Positions 54,102 to 61,986 of a DNA stretch of 64,000 nt are shown here, in pieces. Below the pieces are notes generated by a model, which had not been told where the DNA came from, made no database searches, and was given only the letters and a program-made list of their open reading frames with translations. The stretch lies in contig CANGNF010000014.1 in assembly GCA_947455205.1 (NCBI GenBank), positions 44,566-108,565 of the forward strand. Reading direction: 5' to 3'. The position numbers and the translations under genes were made by a program. This DNA is from Acetobacteraceae bacterium (GTDB lineage Bacteria > Pseudomonadota > Alphaproteobacteria > Acetobacterales > Acetobacteraceae). How positions within the stretch are numbered: the stretch's first letter is position 1; each line of letters begins with the position of its first letter.

Positions 54102-54805
54102 GCGACCCCGCTGGCTACCTGAAGGTAGCACCTGGCTCCCAGCCGCCGCTGGACAGCCCCGGCTATGGCAGCACCCACAAGCGCCACCCGAAGCAGGCGC
54201 CGATCCGCATCGCGCCGACGCTGACGGAAAGCCTGGCGCCGCGCATGACGGAGCGCGACTACCCCAGCTTCGCCGACATGTCGGTGCATGAGGGGCGGCA
54301 GGCGCAGGGCGAGCGGATCATCGTCGGTGGCCGCGTGCTGGATGAGAACGGCAAGCCGGTGCCGCATTGCATGGTGGAGATCTGGCAGGCGTGCAGCACC
54401 GGCCGCTACCACCACCCGCTGGACACGCATGACGCGCCGATGGACCCCAACTTCAAGGGCGAGGGCCGCGTCTTCACGGATGCCGATGGCAACTACAGCT
54501 TCGTCAGCATCAAGCCGGGTGCCTACCCCTGGCGGAACCACAGGAACGCCTGGCGGCCGAACCACATCCACTACAGCCTGTTCGGCCATGGCTTCGCCCA
54601 GCGGCTGGTGACGCAGATGTACTTCCCCGGTGACCCGCTGCTGGCGCTGGACCCGGTGTTCAACGCCACGCCGGACGTGGCGGCGCGCAACCGCCTGGTG
54701 GCGGCGCTGGACATGGATATCGGCAAGGAGGAGTGGGCGCTGGGCTATCGCTTCGACTTCGTGCTGCGCGGGCGCGACGCCACGCCGATGGAGAACCCGC
54801 AATGA
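54098..54805 (+). CDS. pcaH: Protocatechuate 3,4-dioxygenase beta subunit
   Basis: A 235-residue intradiol dioxygenase. The iron ligands can be placed: tyrosine in CSTGRYHHP, tyrosine in KPGAYPWRNHRNAW and the two histidines in RPNHIHYSLFG. RVLDENGKPVPHCMVEIWQA is the conserved first part. It opens protocatechuate to 3-carboxy-cis,cis-muconate together with PcaG, whose ATG overlaps its stop. Confidence 0.95.
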   Translation: MSDPAGYLKVAPGSQPPLDSPGYGSTHKRHPKQAPIRIAPTLTESLAPRMTERDYPSFADMSVHEGRQAQGERIIVGGRVLDENGKPVPHCMVEIWQACSTGRYHHPLDTHDAPMDPNFKGEGRVFTDADGNYSFVSIKPGAYPWRNHRNAWRPNHIHYSLFGHGFAQRLVTQMYFPGDPLLALDPVFNATPDVAARNRLVAALDMDIGKEEWALGYRFDFVLRGRDATPMENPQ

Positions 54806-55350
54806 GCAAGCTTGTCGCAACCGCGGCGCAGACCATCGGGCCGTACTGGGCGCTGATCGAACACCCGGAATGGGCCGACCTGCTGCGCGCCGGCGGGCCG
54901 AATGCGGGCTACGACAAGGGCGAGCGGATCACCCTGACCGGGCGCGTGACCGATGGCGATGGCGCCACCTGCCCCGATGCGGTGGTGGAGCTGTGGCAGG
55001 CCGGGCCGGATGGCGAATACGAGGCCGGCTTCCACGGCTATGGCCGCAGCCGCTGCGACGCCGATGGGTGCTTCCACTTCACCACGGTGAAGCCGGGGGC
55101 GGTGAAGGGCCGCGGCAACGCGACGCAGGCGCCGCATGTCACGCTCAGCGTCTTCGCGCGCGGGTTGATGAACCACGTCTCCACCCGGCTGTACTTCAGC
55201 GGCGAGGCGCTGAACGAGACCGACCCGGTGCTGGGCCAGGTGCCGGAAGCGCGGCGCGGCACGTTGATCGCGCGGCCGGCGGGCGCGGGCGTGTGGCAGC
55301 TGGACATCGTGCTGCAGGGCGAAGGCGAAACGGTGTTCCTGGAGGTGTAG
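54802..55350 (+). CDS. pcaG: Protocatechuate 3,4-dioxygenase alpha subunit
   Basis: A 182-residue partner of PcaH with TAAQTIGPYWALIEHPEW, AVVELWQAGPDGEYE and VFARGLMNHVSTRLYF. The alpha subunit lacks the iron-ligand tyrosine/histidine set and shapes the active site. It is the last gene of the compact pcaF-DC-H-G operon; a G/C-rich segment with no clear hairpin follows. Confidence 0.94.
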   Translation: MSKLVATAAQTIGPYWALIEHPEWADLLRAGGPNAGYDKGERITLTGRVTDGDGATCPDAVVELWQAGPDGEYEAGFHGYGRSRCDADGCFHFTTVKPGAVKGRGNATQAPHVTLSVFARGLMNHVSTRLYFSGEALNETDPVLGQVPEARRGTLIARPAGAGVWQLDIVLQGEGETVFLEV

Positions 55351-55403
55351 CGTGGCCTGCGGGGGCGGGTAACGCCCCCCCCCTCGCGGCCACGCGGCGC
55401 CGG

Positions 55404-56213
55404 CTACAGCGACAGGGCGATGCGGAAGCCGATCTTGTGGTTGCGCACCTGCGGGGAATCGCCGTTGCGATAGGCCGCGCGGGAATAGGAAAGGCGATTG
55501 TACCAGGACCCGCCCCGCAGCGTGCGGCGCAGCGGGTCGCCGGCGCGTTCCCAGACGGAGCCGTCAGCCGGCGCACCCTCGTAGCTGCTGTGCCAGGGGT
55601 CCGCCACCCACTGGGTCACGTTGCCGGCCATGTCGTACAGGCCAAAGGGGTTGGCGCGGAAGCTGCCCACGGGTGATGTCTGGCGGTCGTCGTAGGGGCT
55701 GCCGCAGGTGGCGCAGTTGGCGTTGGCCGGATAGGCGTCGTTGCCCCACCAATAGGTGGTGGAGGTGCCGCCTCGGCCGGCATATTCCCATTCGGCTTCC
55801 GACGGCAGGCGGTAGGGCCGGCCGGTCTTGCGGGCAAGCCAGGTGGCGAAGGCCGTCGCCTGGTCCCAGTTGACGTTGATGACCGGGCGGCGCCCGCGAC
55901 CCCAGCCCTGGTCGGGCAGCCGCAGCATGCCGCAGCCACCCTCGGCCACGCAGGCATCCCACTCGTCGAAGGTCACGAGATAGACGCCGATGGCAAAGGG
56001 CCGGGCGATGGTGACGGGGTGCCGCGGCATGGTCCGCATGCCGCCATCCTCCCCCATGATGAACCCGCCCGCTGGCACCACCATCATCTCAGGGCAGGTG
56101 GCGCAATCGCGGAAGGTGGTGCCGGGGGCCTGGCTGACGGGCGCGGGGCTGGGCTGGGCCATGGCCCCTGGCGCGGCCAACAGGAGAATCAGGGTGAGGC
56201 TACGGAACAGCAT
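55404..56213 (-). CDS. Secreted SUMF1/FGE-sulfatase-type domain protein
   Basis: A 269-residue exported protein with signal MLFRSLTLILLLAAPGAMAQ. The domain follows: FRDCATCPEMMVVPAGGFIM, RLPSEAEWEYAGRGG, MAGNVTQWVADPWH and LRGGSWYNRLSYSRAAYRN. FRDC[AD]xCPE also heads the C-terminal domain of the caspase fusion at 18.4 kb, so the two are related. It sits on the opposite strand between pcaG and pcaB and is probably unrelated to the aromatic pathway. Catalytic cysteines of true FGE are not evident. Confidence 0.87.
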   Translation of the reverse strand: MLFRSLTLILLLAAPGAMAQPSPAPVSQAPGTTFRDCATCPEMMVVPAGGFIMGEDGGMRTMPRHPVTIARPFAIGVYLVTFDEWDACVAEGGCGMLRLPDQGWGRGRRPVINVNWDQATAFATWLARKTGRPYRLPSEAEWEYAGRGGTSTTYWWGNDAYPANANCATCGSPYDDRQTSPVGSFRANPFGLYDMAGNVTQWVADPWHSSYEGAPADGSVWERAGDPLRRTLRGGSWYNRLSYSRAAYRNGDSPQVRNHKIGFRIALSL

Positions 56214-56399
56214 GCGGTTCAATCCCAGCAACAAGGGCCGGGCCGCAATGGCGGGCCGTTGCAATGCCGGTACACTCTGCCTGTCGCACCGGCCTCGCAA
56301 TGGCAATTCCGGCCCTGGACGGTCCGCGCAACGCATCCGGTCCCTTGACTTCCGGCGGCAAGGTGAGAACCAGGGACACTTCCTGGAGGTCTGAACACC

Positions 56400-57749
56400 G
56401 TGAGCGTGAACCCCGCTGATTCGCCGGTCTTCGGCGCCCTGTACGGCACCGATGCCATGCGCGCCGCGATGGGGGAGCGCGCCCTGCTCCAGCGCATGCT
56501 GGATGTGGAGGCGGCGCTGGCGCGGGCGCAGGCGCGGCTGGGGATCGTGCCGCCGGAGGCCGCCGCCGCCATCACCCAGGCGGCGATGGTGGACCGGCTT
56601 GATACGGCGGAGTTGGCGGCCTCCACCCGCAACACCGGCTACCCCGTGGTGGGGCTGGTGCGGCAGCTTTCCATGCTGGCGGGGCCGGAAGCCGGCAAGT
56701 GGACGCATTGGGGCGCCACCACGCAGGACATCATGGACACCGCGGTGGTGCTGCAGGTGCGCCAGGCGCTGTCGCTGATCCGCGCCGACCTGATGGGGCT
56801 GAACGCCGCGCTGGGCCGGCTGGCCTATGCCCAGCGCCATACCGTCATGGCCGGGCGCACCCACCTGCAGCAGGCGCTGCCGGTGACCTTCGGCTACAAG
56901 GTGGCGGTGTGGCTTTCCCCGCTGATCACCATGCAGGAGCGGCTGGAGCAACTGCGGCCGCGGGTGGAGAAGCTGCAATTCGGCGGCGCCGCCGGCACCC
57001 TGGCCAGCCTGGGAGATGCCGGGATCGCGGTGCAGCGGGAGCTCGGCAACGAGCTGGGGCTGGCGGTGCCGGACATTCCCTGGCACGTCGCGCGGGATGG
57101 CCTGGCGGAGGCGGTGTGCTTCCTGGGGCTGCTGACCGGCGCGCTGAGCAAGCTGGCGACCGACGTGATGCTGCTGATGCAGACCGAGGTGGCCGAGGTG
57201 GCGGAGCCGCATGTGGCCGGGCGCGGCGGCAGCAGCACCATGCCGCAGAAGCGCAACCCGATCAGCTGCGAATACATCCTGGCGCAGGCGCGCGGCGTGC
57301 AGGCGCTGGTGCCGCAGATGCTGGGCGCCATGGCGCAGGACCAGGAACGCGGCACCGGCCCCTGGCAGGCCGAGCCACTGGCGATCGGCCAGGCCTTCCT
57401 GCTGGGCCATGGCGCGCTGGTGCAGGCGCGGGTGATCGCGGAGGGCATGACGGTGGATGCCGCCCGCATGCGCCGCAACCTGGAAAGCACCGGCGGGCTG
57501 ATCGTGGCCGAGCAGGTGATGATGGGGCTGGCCCCGGCGCTGGGCCGGGGTGAGGCGCATCATGTGGTGCACCACGCCTGCGACCTGGCCCTGGCGCAGG
57601 GGCTGCCGCTGGCCAGCGCGCTGATGCAGGACCAGCAGGTCAGCGCCCGGCTGACGCCGCAGCAGGTGGCGCAGCTCTGCGACCCCAGCGCCTACCTGGG
57701 CAGCACCCAGGTCTTCATCGACAACGTGCTGAAGCGCATTTCTTCATAG
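56400..57749 (+). CDS. pcaB: 3-carboxy-cis,cis-muconate cycloisomerase
   Basis: A 449-residue fumarase/aspartase-superfamily lyase. It has WTHWGATTQDIMDTAVVL, MAGRTHLQQALPVTFGYK and the signature GGSSTMPQKRNPISCEYIL. The GTG start lies behind TGGAGG. It converts 3-carboxymuconate to 4-carboxymuconolactone, which feeds the decarboxylase domain of the fusion protein. It is separated from the main pca operon by the FGE-like gene on the other strand, so it has its own promoter. Confidence 0.92.
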   Translation: MSVNPADSPVFGALYGTDAMRAAMGERALLQRMLDVEAALARAQARLGIVPPEAAAAITQAAMVDRLDTAELAASTRNTGYPVVGLVRQLSMLAGPEAGKWTHWGATTQDIMDTAVVLQVRQALSLIRADLMGLNAALGRLAYAQRHTVMAGRTHLQQALPVTFGYKVAVWLSPLITMQERLEQLRPRVEKLQFGGAAGTLASLGDAGIAVQRELGNELGLAVPDIPWHVARDGLAEAVCFLGLLTGALSKLATDVMLLMQTEVAEVAEPHVAGRGGSSTMPQKRNPISCEYILAQARGVQALVPQMLGAMAQDQERGTGPWQAEPLAIGQAFLLGHGALVQARVIAEGMTVDAARMRRNLESTGGLIVAEQVMMGLAPALGRGEAHHVVHHACDLALAQGLPLASALMQDQQVSARLTPQQVAQLCDPSAYLGSTQVFIDNVLKRISS

Positions 57750-57813
57750 ACTCTAGATCAGACGGTCCAGTTCCGCCATGGTTGCGCTTTCGTAGCCATG
57801 CGGAGTGCTGAGT

Positions 57814-58197
57814 ATGAATTTCAATCCTCTGTTTATTCAACAAATCCTCGTCGCCATCATTACGACATCAATTTTCATCTTTTGGGTATGCTTATCTGTA
57901 ATCGTTATAAGCGCCTACGCTGGCTCGGAACGATACGCACGAGCGAACCTCCATGGGTTAGGCCAAATATGGAAGGCATTTTCAGCTTATTTAATAAGCT
58001 TCTGTGTTGTAGCTTTTTTTATCTCAATCAACGGCAGTGGTGAACTACGCTTCACAATCGCTTTTTTTGACTTTGTCGGCCCCGTTGGTGGAATCGTTCT
58101 TTGGATGATTTCCTATTTTACTGCCTCCCTGGGATTGGCCATGACCACTCTCTATTCTCCTTCAGTCATGCGCCGCAGTTCGGATATTCAATCCTAA
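57814..58197 (+). CDS. Low-G+C membrane protein
   Basis: A 127-residue membrane protein with about three hydrophobic stretches (QILVAIITTSIFIFWVCLSV, FSAYLISFCVVAFFISI and GPVGGIVLWMISYFTASLG). Codon use is A/T-rich, clearly unlike the genes on both sides, and points to recent transfer. GGAG sits eight bases before the chosen ATG; a GTG at 57805 is an alternative. No family is recognised. Confidence 0.6.
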   Translation: MNFNPLFIQQILVAIITTSIFIFWVCLSVIVISAYAGSERYARANLHGLGQIWKAFSAYLISFCVVAFFISINGSGELRFTIAFFDFVGPVGGIVLWMISYFTASLGLAMTTLYSPSVMRRSSDIQS

Positions 58198-58236
58198 ACG
58201 ATCTAGCTAACCTAATCTGATCGAGGCCGCACGACG

Positions 58237-58893
58237 ATGCTGGGACGCGCGCTGAAGGGGCTGGGCGGCACGCTGCTGGCCGGGGTGGTCGCCTTCCTGC
58301 CGCTGATGCTGACCGGGCTGCTGCTGGTCTGGGCCGGGCAGACCGCGCGCGACTATGTCGGCCCCGGCAGCCTGGCCGGGGACTGGCTGCGGCGCATCGG
58401 GCTTTCGGTGGTCACGGCGGAGGCCTTCGCCTGGCTGGCCGGGGTGGCGCTGCTGCTGGCGGCGTTCTGGCTGACCGGGCTGCTGGTGCGGGCGCGCCTG
58501 CTGGACTGGCTGTTCGGCCTGCTGGAGGCGCTGGTGCTGCGGATTCCGCTGGTCGGGCCGATCTACGGCCTGGCCGGGCGGTTCGCGCGGCTGCTGGGGC
58601 CCAACCAGGGCGGCGACGTGCAGGCCATGTCGCCGGTGTGGTGCCTGTTCGGCGGGCCGAAGCCGGAGGGCGGCGCCATGGTGCTGGCGCTGCTGCCGAG
58701 TGCCGAGGTGGTGGTGGTGGATGGCCAGCGCTACCGGGCGGTGCTGGTGCCCTCCGCCCCCGTGCCGGTGGGCGGCGGCCTGCTGTTCCTGCCGGAAGCC
58801 TGGGTCAGGCCGGCGGCGCTGGGGATCGACGAGCTGACCAGCCTCTATGTCTCCATGGGGGTGGCGCTGCCGCGCGGCCTCACCACGGGCTGA
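58237..58893 (+). CDS. DUF502-family membrane protein
   Basis: A 218-residue protein with two N-terminal membrane helices (LLAGVVAFLPLMLTGLLLVW and FAWLAGVALLLAAFWLTGLL). IPLVGPIYGLAGRFARLLG, VWCLFGGPKPEGGAMVLAL and LFLPEAWVRPAALGIDELTSLYVSMG follow as separate segments. This matches DUF502, widespread and of unknown role. G+C returns to the local norm here. Confidence 0.85.
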   Translation: MLGRALKGLGGTLLAGVVAFLPLMLTGLLLVWAGQTARDYVGPGSLAGDWLRRIGLSVVTAEAFAWLAGVALLLAAFWLTGLLVRARLLDWLFGLLEALVLRIPLVGPIYGLAGRFARLLGPNQGGDVQAMSPVWCLFGGPKPEGGAMVLALLPSAEVVVVDGQRYRAVLVPSAPVPVGGGLLFLPEAWVRPAALGIDELTSLYVSMGVALPRGLTTG

Positions 58894-58952
58894 ACGAACC
58901 GGCAGCGATGCCGCGCGCTGGCATCCCTCGGACATCCCGAGGAGAGAGTGAG

Positions 58953-59147
58953 ATGCGCGCCTTCAAGGCAATGCTGCTGCTGGCCATGCTGGGGCTGCCC
59001 CTGGGGCTGGCGGCCTGCGACCGCGCCGGCCCGGCCGAACGCACCGGCCGCAGCCTGGACCGCGCCGGCGAGCGCGTGCGCGACACGCTGGACCCGCCGG
59101 GCCCGACCGAGCGCGTCGGCCGCGCGGTGGACCGGGCGGTGCGCTGA
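58953..59147 (+). CDS. Small lipoprotein
   Basis: A 64-residue protein with a lipoprotein signal ending LGLPLGLAAC (lipobox LAAC at about residue 22). A short charged mature part follows, with the repeated pattern ERTGRSLDRA and ERVGRAVDRA. GAGGAGAGAG precedes the ATG. It is likely anchored in the outer or inner membrane; no function is known. Confidence 0.65.
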   Translation: MRAFKAMLLLAMLGLPLGLAACDRAGPAERTGRSLDRAGERVRDTLDPPGPTERVGRAVDRAVR

Positions 59148-59253
59148 ACCCGGCGGCGGGGCGCCCTGCCCTATCGCCGTCATCCGCGCTTCGGATTGGC
59201 TTCCGTGGCGCGGGTGGTGGCAGGCTTGCCGGGTTGAGAAGGGAGGGCCGCCG

Positions 59254-59493
59254 ATGCGTGACACCAACCTGGCGCTGGAGCTGCTGCTGAAGCAGTTCCT
59301 GGCGCAGCTGGCCGAGGGGCCGCGCGGCTATGCCGCGACCATGGAAGCCTGGCGCACCCATTGCCCGCGCCTGGCGGTGTGGGAGGAAGCGACCGACCGC
59401 GGGCTGGTCACGCTCAGCCCCGGCCAGGGCGGCATGCGGGAAATCCAGGTAAGCCTGAGCCCGGCCGGGCGGGCCTGGCTGGGCATGGGCTGA
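59254..59493 (+). CDS. Small hypothetical protein
   Basis: A 79-residue, largely helical cytoplasmic protein (LALELLLKQFLAQLAEG, then YAATMEAWRTHCPRLAVWEE). GGGAGG lies before the ATG. No domain is recognised. Confidence 0.55.
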   Translation: MRDTNLALELLLKQFLAQLAEGPRGYAATMEAWRTHCPRLAVWEEATDRGLVTLSPGQGGMREIQVSLSPAGRAWLGMG

Positions 59494-59512
59494 GGCGCGG
59501 CGGACGGCGGCG

Positions 59513-59962
59513 CTACTGCCGGCGGGCCTGCTTCGGCTCGGCCCCCGGCGGTGGCACCGCGCTGTGCGGCGGCAGGCCGGGGTCGCGCATCAGCTCCCGC
59601 AGCGCCATGGCGGCCAGGGCGGGGGTGAAGGGCTTGGCCAGGAAGCGCGCGCCGCTGACAGCCTTGCCCGATTCCAGCGCGGTATAGCGGCCGGAGGCGT
59701 AGAGCACCGGCAGCCCCGGCCGCACCACCCGCACCGCCTGGGCCAGGGCGAAGCCGTCGGCGCCGCCGGGCAGGTTGATGTCGGTCAGCATGGCCGCGAT
59801 CTCCGGTCTGGTGCAGATCAGGTCCAGCGCCTGGGCGGCGTCCTCGGCCTCGACCACGTCGAAGCCGTCATCGGCCAGCACATCCACCAGGGTCATCCGC
59901 ACAAGGGCGTCATCCTCCACCACCAGCAGGGCCGGACCGCGGGGGGGGTTTGCCAGGGGCAT
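59513..59962 (-). CDS. Single-domain response regulator
   Basis: A 149-residue receiver domain. The acidic pair is seen in ALLVVEDDALVR, the phosphoacceptor aspartate in MLTDINLPGGADG, and the conserved lysine in ARFLAKPFTP. There is no output domain, so it signals by protein contact. It is divergent from the LOV histidine kinase, its likely partner. Confidence 0.9.
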   Translation of the reverse strand: MPLANPPRGPALLVVEDDALVRMTLVDVLADDGFDVVEAEDAAQALDLICTRPEIAAMLTDINLPGGADGFALAQAVRVVRPGLPVLYASGRYTALESGKAVSGARFLAKPFTPALAAMALRELMRDPGLPPHSAVPPPGAEPKQARRQ

Positions 59963-60111
59963 AGCGACTCTCCGTCTTCCCCTGTGCAACTGGCGCGGCG
60001 GGCAAGGCGTTGCCCCGACAGCAGGTGACGACTCCGTGACGCCGATGCTGTGACCCCGAGGCGCCCGGCACGGGGCCGTGTGCGGGACCAGTTTGGGCAA
60101 GGAGCGACCGC

Positions 60112-61269
60112 GTGGCGAAACCAGAGGGTGCGGACGACGCACAGGCTGAGGATGCAGGGCGGGACGAGGCGCTGTTCGCCTGCGTGGCCGCGGCGGGGCT
60201 GCCGATCACCATCGCCGACCCGCACCGGCCGGACATGCCCGTGATCTTCGCCAACCAGGCCTTCGCCGACATGACCGGCTACGCGGTGGAGGAGGTGCTG
60301 GGGCGCAACTGCCGCTTCCTGCAGGGGCCCGGCACCGACCCCGCCGTGCGCGCCACGCTGCGCCAGGCCATGGCGGAACGGGCGCCGGTGACGGTGGAGC
60401 TGCGGAATTACCGGCGGGATGGCAGCGCCTTCTGGAACGCGCTCTCGGTCAGCCCGGTGCTGGGGCCGGATGGCGAGGTGCGCCATTTCGTCGGCACCCA
60501 GCGCGACGTGACCGCGCGGCACGACGGCGAGGTGGCCCTGCGCCACCTGCAGAAGATGCAGGCGGTGGGGGCGCTGACCAGCGGCGTGGCGCACGACCTG
60601 AACAACCTGCTGACCGTGATGGTGGGCGGGCTTGAGGTGTTGGGCGGCGAGGCGACGGAGGCCCGGCGGCAGCGCAGCCTGGCCCGCGCGCGGGAGGCGG
60701 TGAGCCGGGCGCAGCGGCTGACCGCGCAGTTGCTGGCCTTTGCCAGCATGCAGCAGCTGGACCCCCGGGCGGAGGAGCTGAACACCCTGGTGCGCGGCTT
60801 CGACGGCATGGCGCGGCACAGCCTGGGCCCGGCGATCCAGGTGGAGCTGGACCTGCACCCCGAGGAATGCCCGGTGGAGGTGGACCGTGGCCAGGTGCAT
60901 GCGGCGCTGGTGGCGCTGCTGAGCAATGCGCGCGACGCCATGCCCGGCGGCGGCCGGGTGGTGATCGGCACGGGGCCGCTGGCGGTGGAGCAGCCGGGGC
61001 CGCCGCACTGCCATGTCTCGGCCGGCCGCTACTGCGCGCTGCAGGTGCGCGACAGCGGCCACGGCATGACGCCGGATGTGCTGCAGCGCGCCACCGAACC
61101 CTTCTTCACCACCCGGCGCAGCCAGCCGGGGCGCGACGGCGCCGGGCTGGGGCTGGCCGGCGTCTACGGCTTCATGCGGCAGTCGCGCGGCCACCTGACC
61201 CTGGAGTCGGAGCCCGGCCAGGGCACCACGGCACGGCTGCTGTTCCCCACCCATGTCGGCGCCGGCTGA
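60112..61269 (+). CDS. LOV-domain histidine kinase (blue-light sensor)
   Basis: A 385-residue soluble kinase with a GTG start. Residues about 20-135 form a LOV domain: the photo-adduct Cys67 is in GRNCRFLQGPGTDP, and the flavin-contact segments are NYRRDGSAFWNALSVSPVLG and FVGTQRDVTARH. Phosphoacceptor His161 is in GVAHDLNNLLTVM, followed by the ATPase with N-box ALLSNARDAMPGG, G1 RDSGHGMTPDV and G2 DGAGLGLAGVYGFM. It lacks membrane helices. With the divergent response regulator it forms a light-responsive two-component pair; the output is unknown. Confidence 0.9.
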   Translation: MAKPEGADDAQAEDAGRDEALFACVAAAGLPITIADPHRPDMPVIFANQAFADMTGYAVEEVLGRNCRFLQGPGTDPAVRATLRQAMAERAPVTVELRNYRRDGSAFWNALSVSPVLGPDGEVRHFVGTQRDVTARHDGEVALRHLQKMQAVGALTSGVAHDLNNLLTVMVGGLEVLGGEATEARRQRSLARAREAVSRAQRLTAQLLAFASMQQLDPRAEELNTLVRGFDGMARHSLGPAIQVELDLHPEECPVEVDRGQVHAALVALLSNARDAMPGGGRVVIGTGPLAVEQPGPPHCHVSAGRYCALQVRDSGHGMTPDVLQRATEPFFTTRRSQPGRDGAGLGLAGVYGFMRQSRGHLTLESEPGQGTTARLLFPTHVGAG

Positions 61270-61281
61270 GGCGACGCCCCC

Positions 61282-61986
61282 TCAGTCCTGGGTAGCGGCG
61301 AAGGCCAGGATGCGCGCCAGCATCTCGGAGGCGAAGGCGGCGCTGCCGTGGTGCGGGTCCTGCGGGTCGGGGCTGGCATAGGCCGGGGTGGTGAAGCCGT
61401 CCGGGCCGATGCTGGCCTCCGGCACCCCGATCACCGGCACGCCCTCGGCCGCCAGCCAGCCGCGGACATGGTCGCGGTAGCGCTGGTCCACCGCGCGGAT
61501 CACGTCCGGCCGCAGGGTGAACAGGGCGGGCAGTTGCGGCAGCGGGCGCGGCGGCTCCACCACGGCCAGGCGGTAGCCCAGGCGGCGCAACTCCCGGATC
61601 AGGGCGAAGCGGCAGGCCAGCAGCTGGGTGAACCATGCCTCCAGCGCGGCGTCCGAGACCGGGGTCAGCGTCGGGTTGGCCGCGGCCCGGTCCCAGGGGC
61701 AGAAGCGCCGCCAGGCCGCGTCCCGCACCACCACCGCGCTGTGCAGCGGGGAGGAGAAGACGTGCAGCGCCTGCGGTGGGCCCAGCGTGTGGTCCAGCGC
61801 CGGGCTGCCGGGCACGCGGTCGGCGTGGCAATGCGGCCGGCCTTCGCGCATGGAAAGGGTGAACTCCACCCAGTTCCAGCCATGGCAGTGCTGGAACTCC
61901 ATCGGCGGCGGCGGCGGGCGCAGCCGGGCGGCGGCGGTCCGCAGCAGCGCCGCGTGCGAGTCCCCGAAGATCCGCAGCATGGTCAT
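61282..61986 (-). CDS. SGNH/GDSL-like hydrolase
   Basis: A 234-residue protein with RIFGDSHAALLRTAAAR (GDS block with Ser) at the start and a late D-x-x-H in PQDPHHGSAAFASEMLARIL, matching SGNH hydrolase blocks I and V. The intermediate Gly and Asn blocks are less clear. The ATG overlaps the stop of the GSCFA gene (ATGA), so they are translated together. A role in de-acetylating or acylating a surface glycan is plausible. There is no signal peptide. Confidence 0.75.
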   Translation of the reverse strand: MTMLRIFGDSHAALLRTAAARLRPPPPPMEFQHCHGWNWVEFTLSMREGRPHCHADRVPGSPALDHTLGPPQALHVFSSPLHSAVVVRDAAWRRFCPWDRAAANPTLTPVSDAALEAWFTQLLACRFALIRELRRLGYRLAVVEPPRPLPQLPALFTLRPDVIRAVDQRYRDHVRGWLAAEGVPVIGVPEASIGPDGFTTPAYASPDPQDPHHGSAAFASEMLARILAFAATQD

